Shown here: one piece after another, positions 14,267-23,557 of the stretch
How positions within the stretch are numbered: the stretch's first letter is position 1
Layout: every line of letters starts with the position of its first letter
Assembly: GCA_964557975.1 (NCBI GenBank)
Contig: CAZLCG010000002.1
Location: 68,445 to 132,444 of the forward strand
DNA from: Fimenecus sp964557975
GTDB taxonomy: Bacteria > Bacillota > Clostridia > Oscillospirales > Acutalibacteraceae
DNA: 64,000 nucleotides
Reading direction: 5' to 3'
The notes under the pieces: model-generated
Databases searched by the model: none
What the model was told of the DNA's origin: nothing
The model's input: only the letters and a program-made list of their open reading frames with translations
Program-made: the position numbers and the translations under genes

Positions 14267-14643
14267 TTATGCGTAAATTATGTCTGCATGAACGATTTCC
14301 CTTGCTCTTGCCTGTATGTTATTCATAGCACAATCCAAGCCATTTGGTCGGTGCGTTTGAGTTCTTCCGTTATGCCTTCTTTTTCGGCAAGTTGCTTTAC
14401 CAGCCGAAAGAACAATTCCTCTGCTTGTTCGTCTATATCAGAAAGATAGCTGTTTAACTTGCCGCTTGTCAGCAGATTGACATAGAACAGCCGCTTATGC
14501 TCCTTGATATACCGCAAGTGCCGCTGTCCCCATAACCTGATAGGCTTTTCTTCTTCGGGTGGTAAGGTAAGACACGGCTGATAGTATTCGCCGATCAATT
14601 CATACCAAAGCCCATTATTGTTATCGAAAATGTAATTGTCCAT
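14267..14643 (-). pseudogene. tnpV: TnpV-like transposon protein, frameshifted
   Basis: TnpV is a small protein of unknown role carried by Tn4451/Tn4453-type mobilizable transposons. From the ATG at 14643 (GGAGG eight bases upstream) the frame reads MDNYIFDNNNGLWYELIGEYY, LTLPPEEEKPIRLWGQRHLRYIK-like core, FYVNLLTSGKLNSYLSDID and LKRTDQMAW, then stops early. The missing ending, MNNIQARAREIVHADIIY, is present in another frame immediately after. A single missing G (GATTG for GATTGG) restores W-I-G-A-M-N-N-I and the natural stop at 14267. It marks this zone as a decayed Tn4451-like element; the large resolvase tnpX is not in the window. Confidence 0.8.
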
Positions 14644-14700
14644 TAAGAAATCCTCCGGTATAATATATTCGCACATATGCCACAGTTCTCCGAATGCCAC

Positions 14701-15121
14701 ACTCTGTTATAGTTTATTACAAGATTTAATTTCTCTTATTTTTGCCCTCATGAGGTGGCCTATATGCGGTCGTTTTTATGTACGTTTATATTATAACCTG
14801 TTTTTAAGAATATCAATAAAAAAGCCCTTTGTTCTATAAAATTCACCGAACATTTTAAATTTCTTTTCAATCTCCTGTTATAAGATTGATACATAGATAC
14901 CCTTAAAAAAAGTGGTTGATGTTGTGAGAGTAATTAAAAAGGCTCTGAGCGCCATACTCAAAGCCTTTTTAAATAGTCAATTCGATGTTACAGTATCGGC
15001 TAACACCTAACTGTTACCGATATTGTAGCAGATAAAATTAAATTTGTCAAATAAAAGGAATAAAAAATAAAAATTGAAAATTGACGGAATTTACGAATTT
15101 ACAAAATTTTACGAAAAAAAA
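14701..15121. other. intergenic region with two hairpins
   Basis: No gene seen. It contains the terminator at 14936-14970 and a long stem-loop at 14990-15026 (ACAGTATCGG with CCGATATTGT, plus inner TAACA/TGTTA) that lacks a T-run and may be a protein-binding palindrome or the edge of the inserted remnant. Confidence 0.6.
14936..14970. terminator. bidirectional terminator
   Basis: AAAAAGGCT and AGCCTTTTT with the inner TGAG/CTCA form a stem bounded by A and T runs, so it can work in both directions. Confidence 0.75.
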
Positions 15122-15352
15122 TCACCTGAGCTTTTCAAAATCGCTTACTATTTCATCCTCATCGGTTTCAAGGAATCTGTTTATACCGTAATCGATTATG
15201 TTATACCACTTTATGTTAATAAGTCTGTTCGGATTGATTTTCTGCCCGTATTTTTTCGCCATACGGTTTGCCGTAAGCAATATTCCCGCAACGGAAGTGC
15301 CTGCAAGCAAGGTTGAAGTAAGGTTAGTCCACTTAAGATTTTTCTTTTTCAT
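15122..15352 (-). CDS. small protein of unknown function behind the radA operon
   Basis: 76 residues, unrecognised. A basic start (MKKKNLKW) leads into a hydrophobic stretch (TSTLLAGTSVAGILLTANRMA, about residues 9-29) and an acidic, soluble tail ending DEDEIVSDFEKLR, so a single-pass membrane or membrane-anchored protein is likely. The ATG at 15352 is chosen over one at 15358, because GGAGG abuts the latter. It overlaps the end of the DUF6873 gene by 20 bp and must be the last gene of the amidase-radA-DUF6873 transcript. Function unknown. Confidence 0.65.
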   Translation of the reverse strand: MKKKNLKWTNLTSTLLAGTSVAGILLTANRMAKKYGQKINPNRLINIKWYNIIDYGINRFLETDEDEIVSDFEKLR

Positions 15353-16106
15353 TTTCATCCTCCTTTTGCGTAATCGGTATTAAGCTGCCTATGTCTGTTA
15401 ATTCACCGTTTGAGAGGCTTACCAAATCAACATTATAATTTCTTGTAAAAGCCTTAATATCGTTATAATTTGAATGTTTTTTTATGTCGCCGCAAAACGC
15501 AAGCTCATTTTTTGAAATTTTACCCGAACATCCGCCTATAAACCCGTAATTGCAGCCCTTCAGGGCTATACTGCCTTTTTCGACCTTCAGCGCATCGATT
15601 TTTCGTATTTTGAGCGCATTATAAATTCCCTCATCGTCGGTTATAAAAGCGTTTCTTTCAACAGGACAGACAGAGCATTTTGTATAACCTTGGTTTACAT
15701 TGATTATTTTAAGTCCGTTTGTCAAAGCGTAATTTAAAATACTTTCGGAAACAGCGGATTTCTTGCAAATTATATATTCGTCAGTTAAAATGCAGTTAAG
15801 AAAGCAATCATAAGGATACTCCCCTTTCACAGCCTCGCTTATATAATTACACTTTGCTCCGATTTCTTCAAGCTCTTTTTTTAAATTCCCCTGCCCTTTT
15901 TCAAGAAAGAAGCCTCCGTTTCCCGAATAATTTACGGCTAAATCAGAGTGAGAAGCAACGGGATAGCTTATCCGCGTATTTTCCTGCGAATAAAGCAGCT
16001 TAATGCCTAATTCGGAAAACGATCCGAAACAGCCTTCGGCGCCTTTTCCTGCGATAATATGAATTACCTTGCTTTCAGGCAGATACGGTGTTTTAATAAA
16101 TTTCAT
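15333..16106 (-). CDS. DUF6873 family protein (GME-like fold)
   Basis: 257-residue cytoplasmic protein that I recognise as the clostridial DUF6873 family, described as having the fold of guanidino-group modifying enzymes such as arginine deiminases. Visible family segments are MKFIKTPYLPESKV, SHSDLAVNY, IINVNQGYTKCSVCPV (the Cys is a candidate nucleophile), CNYGFIGGCSGK and ELAFCGDIKKHSNY. No activity is established to my knowledge. The start at 16106 follows GGAG and lies one base after the radA stop, so it is coupled to radA. An upstream start (16127) would overlap radA. Confidence 0.75.
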   Translation of the reverse strand: MKFIKTPYLPESKVIHIIAGKGAEGCFGSFSELGIKLLYSQENTRISYPVASHSDLAVNYSGNGGFFLEKGQGNLKKELEEIGAKCNYISEAVKGEYPYDCFLNCILTDEYIICKKSAVSESILNYALTNGLKIINVNQGYTKCSVCPVERNAFITDDEGIYNALKIRKIDALKVEKGSIALKGCNYGFIGGCSGKISKNELAFCGDIKKHSNYNDIKAFTRNYNVDLVSLSNGELTDIGSLIPITQKEDENEKEKS

Positions 16107-16107
16107 A

Positions 16108-17484
16108 TTACTCCATAATCGCTTCAAACGCCTGTCTTATATTGCCGACGCCGATAACTTCAATATCCGCTTTCAGGCCGTTTTTAATTTTTGACAGATT
16201 ATATTTCGGAACTACGCACTTCCTAAAGCCCAATTTCGCCGCCTCGCGTATCCTCTGCTCGCACGAATTGACCGCTCTTATCTCGCCGCCGAGACCGATT
16301 TCGCCGAACGCCAAAACATCCTCGGGGACGGCGTAGTCTTTAAGGCTTGAAACGATAGCGAGCGCAACGGACAGATCTGCGGCGGGCTCGTCTATTTTAA
16401 GACCGCCGATAATATTAACATAGCAATCCATATTGCTCATATAATATCCGCAGCGTTTTTCGAGAACGGCAATTAGCATAGCCATTCTGTTATAGTCTAT
16501 TCCCGTTGCCATCCTTCTCGGGTTACCGAATCCCGTCGGTGTAACAAGGCTTTGAACCTCAGCCATAATCGGTCTTGAGCCTTCCATAACGCAGGCGACG
16601 CAACTGCCCGAGATATTTTTAGGCTTGCCTGAAATCAGCATCATAGAAGGATTGCCAACCTGCGAAAGCCCCGTGTCGAGCATTTCAAACATTCCTATTT
16701 CGTTTGTAGAGCCGTAACGGTTTTTAACGGCTCTCAAAATTCTGTATGAAAAATTGCGGTCGCCTTCAAAATATAAAACAGCGTCAACTATGTGTTCAAG
16801 CACCTTAGGTCCGGCAATATTGCCGTCCTTGTTAACATGACCGACAATAATCATAGGTATATTGAGCGTCTTTGCGCTTCTCATAAACAGATTGGTCGTT
16901 TCGCGCACCTGCGTAATACTTCCCGATGAGGAATTAAGTTCGGGAATATTCATAGTCTGAATTGAGTCTATCATTACTATATCGGGCTTTTCCGAAGAGA
17001 TAACCTCGCATATGTACTGCGCGTCCGTTTCGCAAAGCACCGAAAGGCTGTCCGATTTAACGTTAAGCCTTTTCGCTCTTAGCTTCAGTTGGTGAGCCGA
17101 CTCCTCACCCGAAACATAAAGGATTTTTAAAGATTTGCCGAGATACTCGCAAATCTGCAGCAAAAGCGTGGATTTGCCAATTCCCGGATCGCCGCTTAAA
17201 AGAACTATAGAGCCTTTAACTATACCGCCGCCCAGAACGCGGTTTAACTCGTTAAGTCCCGTATCAAACCGATGCTCGGTGTCCGCTTTAATATCGTTTA
17301 AAGAGTACACCTGCGCCCTGTTGCCGTAATTAAGAGATTTATTGGTCTTTGATGACGGACTGAGATCCCTGACCTCTTCCTCAAGGGTACTCCATTCCTT
17401 GCACTTGGGGCATTGTCCGAGCCATTTTGACGTTTCGTACCCGCACGATGAGCAAACATATACGCTTTTAACCTTTGAAGCCAT
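16108..17484 (-). CDS. radA: DNA repair protein RadA (Sms)
   Basis: Hexameric, RecA-like motor that extends D-loops during recombination and transformation. The 458-residue protein has the N-terminal zinc finger CSSCGYETSKWLGQCPKC, Walker A SGDPGIGKSTLL, Walker B IVMIDSIQTM, the RadA signature VKNRYGSTNEIGMF, and the C-terminal Lon-protease-like domain (GGLKIDEPAADLSVALAI, then GEIGLGGEIRAV). The ATG at 17484 is eight bases after AAAGGA, which overlaps the end of the upstream amidase gene. Confidence 0.97.
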   Translation of the reverse strand: MASKVKSVYVCSSCGYETSKWLGQCPKCKEWSTLEEEVRDLSPSSKTNKSLNYGNRAQVYSLNDIKADTEHRFDTGLNELNRVLGGGIVKGSIVLLSGDPGIGKSTLLLQICEYLGKSLKILYVSGEESAHQLKLRAKRLNVKSDSLSVLCETDAQYICEVISSEKPDIVMIDSIQTMNIPELNSSSGSITQVRETTNLFMRSAKTLNIPMIIVGHVNKDGNIAGPKVLEHIVDAVLYFEGDRNFSYRILRAVKNRYGSTNEIGMFEMLDTGLSQVGNPSMMLISGKPKNISGSCVACVMEGSRPIMAEVQSLVTPTGFGNPRRMATGIDYNRMAMLIAVLEKRCGYYMSNMDCYVNIIGGLKIDEPAADLSVALAIVSSLKDYAVPEDVLAFGEIGLGGEIRAVNSCEQRIREAAKLGFRKCVVPKYNLSKIKNGLKADIEVIGVGNIRQAFEAIME

Positions 17485-17486
17485 TT

Positions 17487-18203
17487 TTAACATCCTTTAT
17501 TTATATAGTCGATAATTCCCATTGCTATGGAGAACGCCATTTTTCTTTGATAATCTTCTGTCTTCAACTCGTCAAGCTCGGTTTTGTTTGTCATAAACCC
17601 GCACTCAACAAGCACGGAAGTCTTTTTTGCATTATAAAGCAAATAAACGCTTTTTCCGCATTTTTTAATTACCCTTTTATTTTCGGGCTGTAAAAGCTTA
17701 ACGACCGAGCTTTGAATACAGTCAGCCAATTCGGGGCTGCTTGCCGTATTTGGCGAATAAAACACCTGCGTACCCCAAAGGTTTGAATTTTCAAAAGAGT
17801 TTTGATGAATACTTACAAAAATGCAGTTATCGGTTTCGTTCATTATTTTCATTCTGTTATGAATGTCCGAAACCTTCTGTTCTCTTAACGAAACGGCGTT
17901 TTCGCCGTGAATGGAATTTTCATCGGTTCTTGTCATAACCGTTTTAATGCCGAAGGAATTTAAAATTTCAACTATATCCTTTGAAACGGCAAGATTTATT
18001 TCAGCCTCGGCAGTGCCGTCATAGCCGACCGCGCCGCCGTCGGCTCCGCCGTGACCCGCGTCAACAATAACCGTTAAATTCTCGGCGCTGAAAGGCTCTG
18101 ACGAGGTTATAACAGAGTTCTCGGCGGTAAAGTATATTAAAAATGCGCAAAGACAAATTATTATAACCGAGAACAGTATAATGAACAAGCTGTATCTTTT
18201 CAC
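17487..18203 (-). CDS. cwlD: N-acetylmuramoyl-L-alanine amidase, CwlD type
   Basis: Cleaves stem peptides from muramic acid; CwlD does so in the spore cortex so that muramic-delta-lactam can form. The 238 residues match the length of B. subtilis CwlD: a cytoplasmic start and signal anchor (LFIILFSVIIICLCAFLIYF), then the Amidase_3 domain with VDAGHGGADGGAVG (zinc His), the Glu in TAEAEINLAVS, VSIHQNSF (zinc His) and VECGFMTN (catalytic Glu). Start is GTG after GGGGTGG. The stop is immediately upstream of radA. Assignment to CwlD rather than another amidase rests on size and architecture. Confidence 0.8.
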   Translation of the reverse strand: MKRYSLFIILFSVIIICLCAFLIYFTAENSVITSSEPFSAENLTVIVDAGHGGADGGAVGYDGTAEAEINLAVSKDIVEILNSFGIKTVMTRTDENSIHGENAVSLREQKVSDIHNRMKIMNETDNCIFVSIHQNSFENSNLWGTQVFYSPNTASSPELADCIQSSVVKLLQPENKRVIKKCGKSVYLLYNAKKTSVLVECGFMTNKTELDELKTEDYQRKMAFSIAMGIIDYINKGC

Positions 18204-18358
18204 AAAACCACCCCGTAAAATATATGAAGAGCAGTTTTTTCTTTATTACTGTAATTATACTATGAAAAAACAAAATTAACAAGGTTAATATTATCGGACT
18301 ATGTACATAAATGAGGACTGCCTTAAACACAAATATCGCGCAGATTATTTATTTTTGC

Positions 18359-18386
18359 TTGTAAATCAAAATATTGGTGTTATAAT
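18359..18386 (+). promoter_or_regulatory. promoter of the GH43-like gene
   Basis: TTGTAA (18359-18364) and TATAAT (18381-18386) with a 16-bp spacer, about 20 bp before the ATG at 18406, imply a very short leader. Confidence 0.6.
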
Positions 18387-18405
18387 TAAAAAAAGTGGTG
18401 ATAAT

Positions 18406-19338
18406 ATGCCGAAATTAAACTCCCCTGCCTTTATCGACCCGATTTATAACGGCGCGGCAGACCCGATGATTATAAAAAACGAACAGACGGGAAAATTCTT
18501 TATGTTCTATACTCAAAGGCGTGCAAGCAGCTTCTTTGACAGCGACAGCGTTGCCTACTGCTACGGCTCTGACATAGGCGTTGCCGAAGCGCAGGACGAA
18601 GGCGCGTATTGGCTTTACAGAGGCACGCTTGACCTGAACTTCGAGTTCGGGCACAATACGTTTTGGGCGCCCGAAATTATTTGGGATGAACAAAGCGGTT
18701 TATACCATATGTATGTTTCGTATATAGTCGGTATTCAAAGCAAATGGCGCGGTAATTCTTCAATTCTTCACTATACCTCCCCGAATTTGTTCAATTGGAA
18801 AAAGGAAGGAAAAATTGAGGTAGGCTCCGATAAAATTATTGACGCCTGCCTTTTTAAGCTGCCCGACGGCGGCTACAGGATGTGGTACAAGGATGAAAAA
18901 GACGGCGCGCACACTTACTATGCCGACAGCGAGGATTTATATAATTGGCAGTACAAGGGTCAGGCAACGTTTGACAATGCTCAGGAAGGGCCCAATGTTT
19001 TTGAATTCGGGAATAAATACTGGCTTATTGCCGATGAATGGAACGGTCTTGCCGTATATTATTCGGACGATTTAACCGTCTTTACAAGGCAGGACGGCGA
19101 AAGGCTATTGACGGGCAACGGAACGAGAAAAAAAGACGCGGGAATTGGCAGGCACGCGGATGTTATTGTAAACAACGGCAGGGCATATATCGTTTATTTC
19201 GTGCATTACAACGACGACGGAAAAATTGAGTATAAAGAAAAACATCCGCCTACAGTCGTTCATATTGCCGAGCTTAAAATTAAGGAAGGAAAACTTGTCT
19301 GCGACAGAAACGAAGAAATTGATATTGAATTGAAATAA
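18406..19338 (+). CDS. glycoside hydrolase family 43-like protein
   Basis: Predicted five-bladed beta-propeller glycosidase of 310 residues without a signal peptide, hence probably acting on intracellular oligosaccharides. Candidate catalytic triad in GH43 order: Asp in YNGAADPMII, Asp in IIDACLF, Glu in QEGPNVFEF. Blade motifs include NTFWAPEIIWDE and YHMYVSYI. The likely substrate (arabinosides, xylosides or fructosides) cannot be read from sequence. I start at the ATG at 18406, right behind a promoter and a GTGGTGAT site; the frame is open 35 codons upstream, but that part crosses the promoter. It stands alone, followed by a terminator. Confidence 0.8.
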   Translation: MPKLNSPAFIDPIYNGAADPMIIKNEQTGKFFMFYTQRRASSFFDSDSVAYCYGSDIGVAEAQDEGAYWLYRGTLDLNFEFGHNTFWAPEIIWDEQSGLYHMYVSYIVGIQSKWRGNSSILHYTSPNLFNWKKEGKIEVGSDKIIDACLFKLPDGGYRMWYKDEKDGAHTYYADSEDLYNWQYKGQATFDNAQEGPNVFEFGNKYWLIADEWNGLAVYYSDDLTVFTRQDGERLLTGNGTRKKDAGIGRHADVIVNNGRAYIVYFVHYNDDGKIEYKEKHPPTVVHIAELKIKEGKLVCDRNEEIDIELK

Positions 19339-19363
19339 CAATGTTTATATATCTGATTCGTAG

Positions 19364-19396
19364 GGACAGCCCTTTGCGGCTGTCCGCTGTTTTTTT
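19364..19396 (+). terminator. terminator of the GH43-like gene
   Basis: GGACAGCC and GGCTGTCC pair around CTTTGC and are followed within five bases by a run of seven T. A second imperfect hairpin (GTATGGC/GCCATAC, about 19416-19449) follows. Confidence 0.85.
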
Positions 19397-19482
19397 ACAA
19401 ATTAAGGTTGTGCGTATGGCGCGGCGCATTAGGGAGGCCGTGCCATACGATGTCGAAAAAGGCTTTAATACATATCATAAAA

Positions 19483-19510
19483 ATAAGGCGCTCAATTGCG
19501 AGTGCCTTAT
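19483..19510 (-). terminator. terminator of the aminotransferase gene
   Basis: ATAAGGC and GCCTTAT with an inner CTC/GAG form the stem; TTTTTATG follows on the minus strand, 35-60 bp after the aminotransferase stop. Confidence 0.75.
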
Positions 19511-19545
19511 CTTATAAATAATTTAATTAAAAATACTGAAAAACC

Positions 19546-20775
19546 TTAAAAATCCATATCTTCCTGTGTGTAATCCTTGAGGAAATCCTTGAGCTCGTCC
19601 ATAGCAAGACCTAAATCCTTAACATTGGGCAAATAAACTATTCTTGCGTGGTCGGGCATGGGATAATTAAACGCCGTACCCTGAACCAAAAGCACCTTTT
19701 TCTTTCTGAGAAAATCAAGTACCATCTGTTCGTCGTTTCTTAAATGGAACTTATCCATATCAAATTTCGGGAAAATATAGAACGCCGCCTTGGGCTTGAC
19801 AACGCTAACGCCGTCGATTGACAGCAAAGCGTTATAAACGAACTCCCTCTGTTCGTAAATTCTTCCGCCCGGTTTTAAAAGCTCGTCAACGCTCTGGTAA
19901 CCGCCGAGCGCTGTCTGGACAATCTGCTGTGCGGGCACGTTTGAACAAAGACGCATTGACGAAAGCAGGTTAAGCCCCTCGATATAGCCCTTAATTCTCG
20001 ATTTATCGCCGCTTATTACCATCCAGCCGCAGCGAAAGCCCGCAACCCTGTGTGACTTTGAAAGCCCGTTAAACGTAACGCAAGGCACGTCGGGAGCGAG
20101 AGACGCAATCGAAACGTGCTTTAAGCCGTCCATAACAAGGCGGTCGTAAATTTCGTCGGCAAAGATGATTATACCCGTCTGCCTTGCAATTTCAACAATT
20201 TCTTCAAGTATTTCCTTAGAATACAGAGCGCCCGTCGGATTGTTTGGGTTAATGATGACAATACCCTTGGTTCTGTCGGTAATTTTCTTCTTAATATCTT
20301 CAATATCGGGATTCCACTCGTTTTGCTCATCGCACATATAATGAACGGCCTTGCCGCCTGCAAGTGTGACGGAAGCGGTCCAAAGCGGATAATCGGGCGC
20401 GGGAAGCAAAATTTCATCGCCGTTATCCAAAAGCCCTTGCATTGACATTGTGATAAGCTCGCTTACCCCGTTGCCAGTGTATATGTCGTCAATATCGACA
20501 TTAGGCAGGCTTTTGAGCTGGCAGTACTGCATTATTGCTTTTCTTGCGGAGAATATTCCCTTAGAATCGGAGTACCCCTCGGAATCGCGCAGATTATATA
20601 TCATATCCCTGATAATTTCGTCGGGGGCTTCAAATTTAAAAGGCGCGGGGTTTCCGATATTAAGCTTAAGTATATTAACGCCGTTCCTTATCATTCTGTC
20701 CGCCTCGTCAAGAACAGGTCCTCTTATGTCATAGCACACATTGTCAAGCTTGTGTGATTTACCGTATTCCTTCAT
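19546..20775 (-). CDS. class I/II pyridoxal-phosphate aminotransferase (AlaA-like)
   Basis: Fold-type I aminotransferase of 409 residues. It carries KLNIGNPAPFKF, GNGVSELITM, LLPAPDYPLW, VIINPNNPTGALY (substrate/PLP region), FADEIYDRLV (Asp to the PLP nitrogen) and NGLSKSHRVAGFRCGWM with the Schiff-base Lys and the phosphate-binding Arg. Overall it looks most like alanine-forming AlaA-type enzymes (glutamate:pyruvate); substrate is inference. GGATGATT lies before the ATG. It is a monocistronic gene, divergent from nadE and ended by its own terminator. Confidence 0.9.
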   Translation of the reverse strand: MKEYGKSHKLDNVCYDIRGPVLDEADRMIRNGVNILKLNIGNPAPFKFEAPDEIIRDMIYNLRDSEGYSDSKGIFSARKAIMQYCQLKSLPNVDIDDIYTGNGVSELITMSMQGLLDNGDEILLPAPDYPLWTASVTLAGGKAVHYMCDEQNEWNPDIEDIKKKITDRTKGIVIINPNNPTGALYSKEILEEIVEIARQTGIIIFADEIYDRLVMDGLKHVSIASLAPDVPCVTFNGLSKSHRVAGFRCGWMVISGDKSRIKGYIEGLNLLSSMRLCSNVPAQQIVQTALGGYQSVDELLKPGGRIYEQREFVYNALLSIDGVSVVKPKAAFYIFPKFDMDKFHLRNDEQMVLDFLRKKKVLLVQGTAFNYPMPDHARIVYLPNVKDLGLAMDELKDFLKDYTQEDMDF

Positions 20776-20843
20776 CTGAAATCATCCTTTAGATTTTATC
20801 TTTTTAATATTTTACCACGTTTGTCAAGAGCCGTAAAAATTTG

Positions 20844-20872
20844 TTGTAAAAATACCCGTAGAGTGATAAAAT
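20844..20872 (+). promoter_or_regulatory. nadE promoter
   Basis: TTGTAA (20844-20849) and TAAAAT (20867-20872) are 17 bp apart, 27 bp before the nadE ATG. Confidence 0.55.
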
Positions 20873-20899
20873 AAATTTATTAAACATTAGGAGAGTCTT

Positions 20900-22813
20900 A
20901 TGAAAACAGGTTTTGTTAAAGTATCGGCGGTTTCACCGAAAATAAAGGTAGCGGACGTTAAATTCAATACCGAAAGCATTATAGCTTCAATTAAAAAAGA
21001 AGCGGCGAAAAAAACGCAAATCATAGTCTTCCCCGAGCTTTGTATTTGCGGTTATACCTGCGCCGATTTGTTTTTACAGAACATCCTTACGGAAAGCTGT
21101 GAAAAGGCGCTCGTAAGAATTTGCGCCGAAACAAGAGATACCTCTGTGATTATATGCGTAGGACTTCCCGTAATGTCTGACGGCTCACTGTATAACTGCG
21201 CCGCTGTAATACAAAGCGGAACGGTTCTTGCCGTCATACCCAAGACGTATCTTCCGAATTATTCCGAATACTATGAAAAGCGTTGGTTTGCTTCGGGCGG
21301 CAAGGCGGTTTCCCGAACCGTTAAAATAGGCGGAGACGATATTCCGTTCGGCAAAACGCTTATAAAGGTTTCCGACGACGTCACTCTCGGGGTTGAAATC
21401 TGTGAAGATTTATGGGTGCCCGTTGCTCCGAGTGAAGAAATGTGCTTTAACGGCGCTAATCTGATTGTCAACCTTTCCGCAAGCAACGAGGCGGTAACAA
21501 AAAACGATTACAGACTTTCTGTTATAAAGGCTTTGAGCGCAAAATGCTTCTGCGCATACGCCTACGCCTCGGCAGGCTTCGGGGAATCTACAACCGACCT
21601 TGTTTTTTCGGGCGCTTGCTCAATAGTCGAAAACGGCGCGCTTCTCTCCGAGGGCGAACGCTTCTCCCCCGACGGTTCGGTATGTACGGCATATATTGAT
21701 ATTGAAAAGCTCAACGCGGAGAGAATTAAAAACGGCTCTTTTTCCGACAATGCGGAAAAATTCAAATCATACGATTATAACATTGTCAAAACGGATATTG
21801 AACAGCTTGATTACTCGGATATTGAAAGGGAGTTTAATCCCCTGCCGTTTGTTCCTGCCGATAATGCCGAAAAGGACGCGAGATGCCGAGAAATACTGAA
21901 TATTCAAAGCTGCGGGCTTGCAAAAAGGCTTCAGCATACAAACCTGAAAAAGGTCGTTGTCGGTATTTCGGGCGGACTTGACTCCACTCTCGCTCTGCTC
22001 GTTTCAAAGCGGGCTATGGATATTTTAAATCTGCCCTGCGAAAATATAATTTGTATCACCATGCCGGGCTTCGGCACAACAGACCTTACCTATTCCAACG
22101 CGGTTTCGCTTATAAAATCCATCGGCGGCACGTTTATTGAAATTGATATTAAGCCCGCGTGTATTCTTCATATGCAGGACATATCGCACGACATATCAAT
22201 TCACGATATAACCTATGAAAACACACAGGCGAGAGAGAGAACGCAGATCCTTATGGATATGGCGAACAAGCATGGCGCTCTGCTTGTGGGCACGGGTGAT
22301 TTATCCGAGCTTGCGCTGGGCTGGTGTACCTACAATGCGGACCATATGAGTATGTACGGCGTAAACGCGGGCGTACCCAAAACTCTTGTGCGCGACCTTG
22401 TAAGAAATGAAGCGTCAAGGCTTGATGAAAGAACGAGAACCGTTTTGGAGAGCGTATTGGCAACTCCCGTAAGCCCCGAGCTTCTGCCTCCCGACAAGGA
22501 CGGTAAAATCGGGCAAAAGACCGAGGAGCAATTAGGCCCTTACGAGGTACACGATTTTTATTTATATCATTTTCTTCGCTTCGGAACAAAGCCGCAAAAG
22601 CTGCTGTTTATGGCAGAAAGAGCGTTTAAAGATAAATATACCGAAGAACAGCTCACCAAATGGCTTAAACTGTTTATTAAAAGATTTTTTAATTCGCAAT
22701 TTAAGCGTTCCTGTCTGCCCGACGGACCGAAGGTCGGTTCCGTAAGTCTTTCACCGAGGGGAGACTGGAGAATGCCCTCCGACGCCGAAAACAGCTTGTG
22801 GCTTGAATTTTAA
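20900..22813 (+). CDS. nadE: glutamine-dependent NAD+ synthetase
   Basis: Last step of NAD synthesis: amidates nicotinate adenine dinucleotide with ammonia released from glutamine. The 637-residue protein joins an N-terminal nitrilase-type glutaminase (Glu in FPELCICGYT, Lys in PKTYLPNYSEYYE, Cys in GVEICEDLWVP) to the C-terminal synthetase (PP-loop SGGLDSTLALL, VGTGDLSELALGWCTYN, DHMSMYGVNAGVPK). Length and domain order are those of the long bacterial form. AGGAG precedes the ATG. It is monocistronic: 143 bp separate it from the barnase gene. Confidence 0.97.
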   Translation: MKTGFVKVSAVSPKIKVADVKFNTESIIASIKKEAAKKTQIIVFPELCICGYTCADLFLQNILTESCEKALVRICAETRDTSVIICVGLPVMSDGSLYNCAAVIQSGTVLAVIPKTYLPNYSEYYEKRWFASGGKAVSRTVKIGGDDIPFGKTLIKVSDDVTLGVEICEDLWVPVAPSEEMCFNGANLIVNLSASNEAVTKNDYRLSVIKALSAKCFCAYAYASAGFGESTTDLVFSGACSIVENGALLSEGERFSPDGSVCTAYIDIEKLNAERIKNGSFSDNAEKFKSYDYNIVKTDIEQLDYSDIEREFNPLPFVPADNAEKDARCREILNIQSCGLAKRLQHTNLKKVVVGISGGLDSTLALLVSKRAMDILNLPCENIICITMPGFGTTDLTYSNAVSLIKSIGGTFIEIDIKPACILHMQDISHDISIHDITYENTQARERTQILMDMANKHGALLVGTGDLSELALGWCTYNADHMSMYGVNAGVPKTLVRDLVRNEASRLDERTRTVLESVLATPVSPELLPPDKDGKIGQKTEEQLGPYEVHDFYLYHFLRFGTKPQKLLFMAERAFKDKYTEEQLTKWLKLFIKRFFNSQFKRSCLPDGPKVGSVSLSPRGDWRMPSDAENSLWLEF

Positions 22814-22956
22814 TATAATAAAATGCTTTTTAATATATGTTTGTGTAATAATTTTTTAAAATTTTTGATTTTGTAACTTAAAATACGGACATTTATATGT
22901 TCTTTCTCCTATTAGTGTAAAGACTTTTTTTCTTAAATCATTAAAAGGAGAGATTT

Positions 22957-23547
22957 ATGTTCATAAAAAAATTTTACGGTTATATTGAAGAACAATATAA
23001 CATCATACAAAAAGGCACATTGGATTTTTATAATCCGCAAAAGCACAAAAGCAGAAACTTTAGACATTGGATTACTCATATCAGCCCTAACACATGCGAA
23101 GAATGTCTTTTACTAAACGAAAAAATATTCAGCAATACCGAAACACCCGAGGATGAGCCACCGCTTCACTTTAATTGCCATTGTGAGATACAGCCTATGG
23201 AGGCTGTATCGGCAGGCGAAGCTACAAAGGACGGAAAGAACGGCGCCGATTGGTGGATTATAAATTATGGTATCTTACCTGACTATTATATTACCGCTGA
23301 TGATTTAAAAAAACTCGGTTGGAACTGGGGCGATAAACCATCAAAGTTTGCCCCAGGAAAAACACTGACTGCGGGTATATATCAAAATAGTAACGGTCGT
23401 CTTCCGCAGATACCGGGCAGGGTATGGTATGAAGCGGACATTAACTATACTCCGGGTAGACGAAACAGGCATAGACTTTTATGGTCTAATGACGGGCTTA
23501 TTTTTGTCACATATGATCACTATGATACATTTTACGAAATAGATTAG
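22957..23547 (+). CDS. barnase-type ribonuclease with N-terminal MuF-like Cys/His segment
   Basis: Toxin of 196 residues. Residues about 97-196 are a barnase domain (LPDYYITADDLKKLGW, FAPGKTLTAGIYQN, GRVWYEADINYTPGRRN, HRLLWSNDGLIF, DHYDTFYEID). Of the barnase catalytic residues, Glu73, Arg83, Arg87 and His102 have equivalents, but the position of Lys27 (ITK in barnase) reads ITA. The N-terminal part has no signal peptide; it holds TCEECLLLNEKIF and PLHFNCHCEIQP, the Cys/His pattern seen at the end of phage Mu F-like head proteins. Strong AAAGGAG site. A barstar gene follows ten bases later, which argues for a toxin-immunity pair. Confidence 0.88.
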   Translation: MFIKKFYGYIEEQYNIIQKGTLDFYNPQKHKSRNFRHWITHISPNTCEECLLLNEKIFSNTETPEDEPPLHFNCHCEIQPMEAVSAGEATKDGKNGADWWIINYGILPDYYITADDLKKLGWNWGDKPSKFAPGKTLTAGIYQNSNGRLPQIPGRVWYEADINYTPGRRNRHRLLWSNDGLIFVTYDHYDTFYEID

Positions 23548-23557
23548 GAGGTAAAAA

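Noticed and set aside
14990..15026. Long hairpin considered as an intrinsic terminator
   Set aside because: The stem is strong, but no T-run follows; a true terminator lies 20 bp away.
22251..22589. Minus-strand 112-codon frame inside nadE
   Set aside because: Antisense to the NAD synthetase domain; composition mirrors its codon use.
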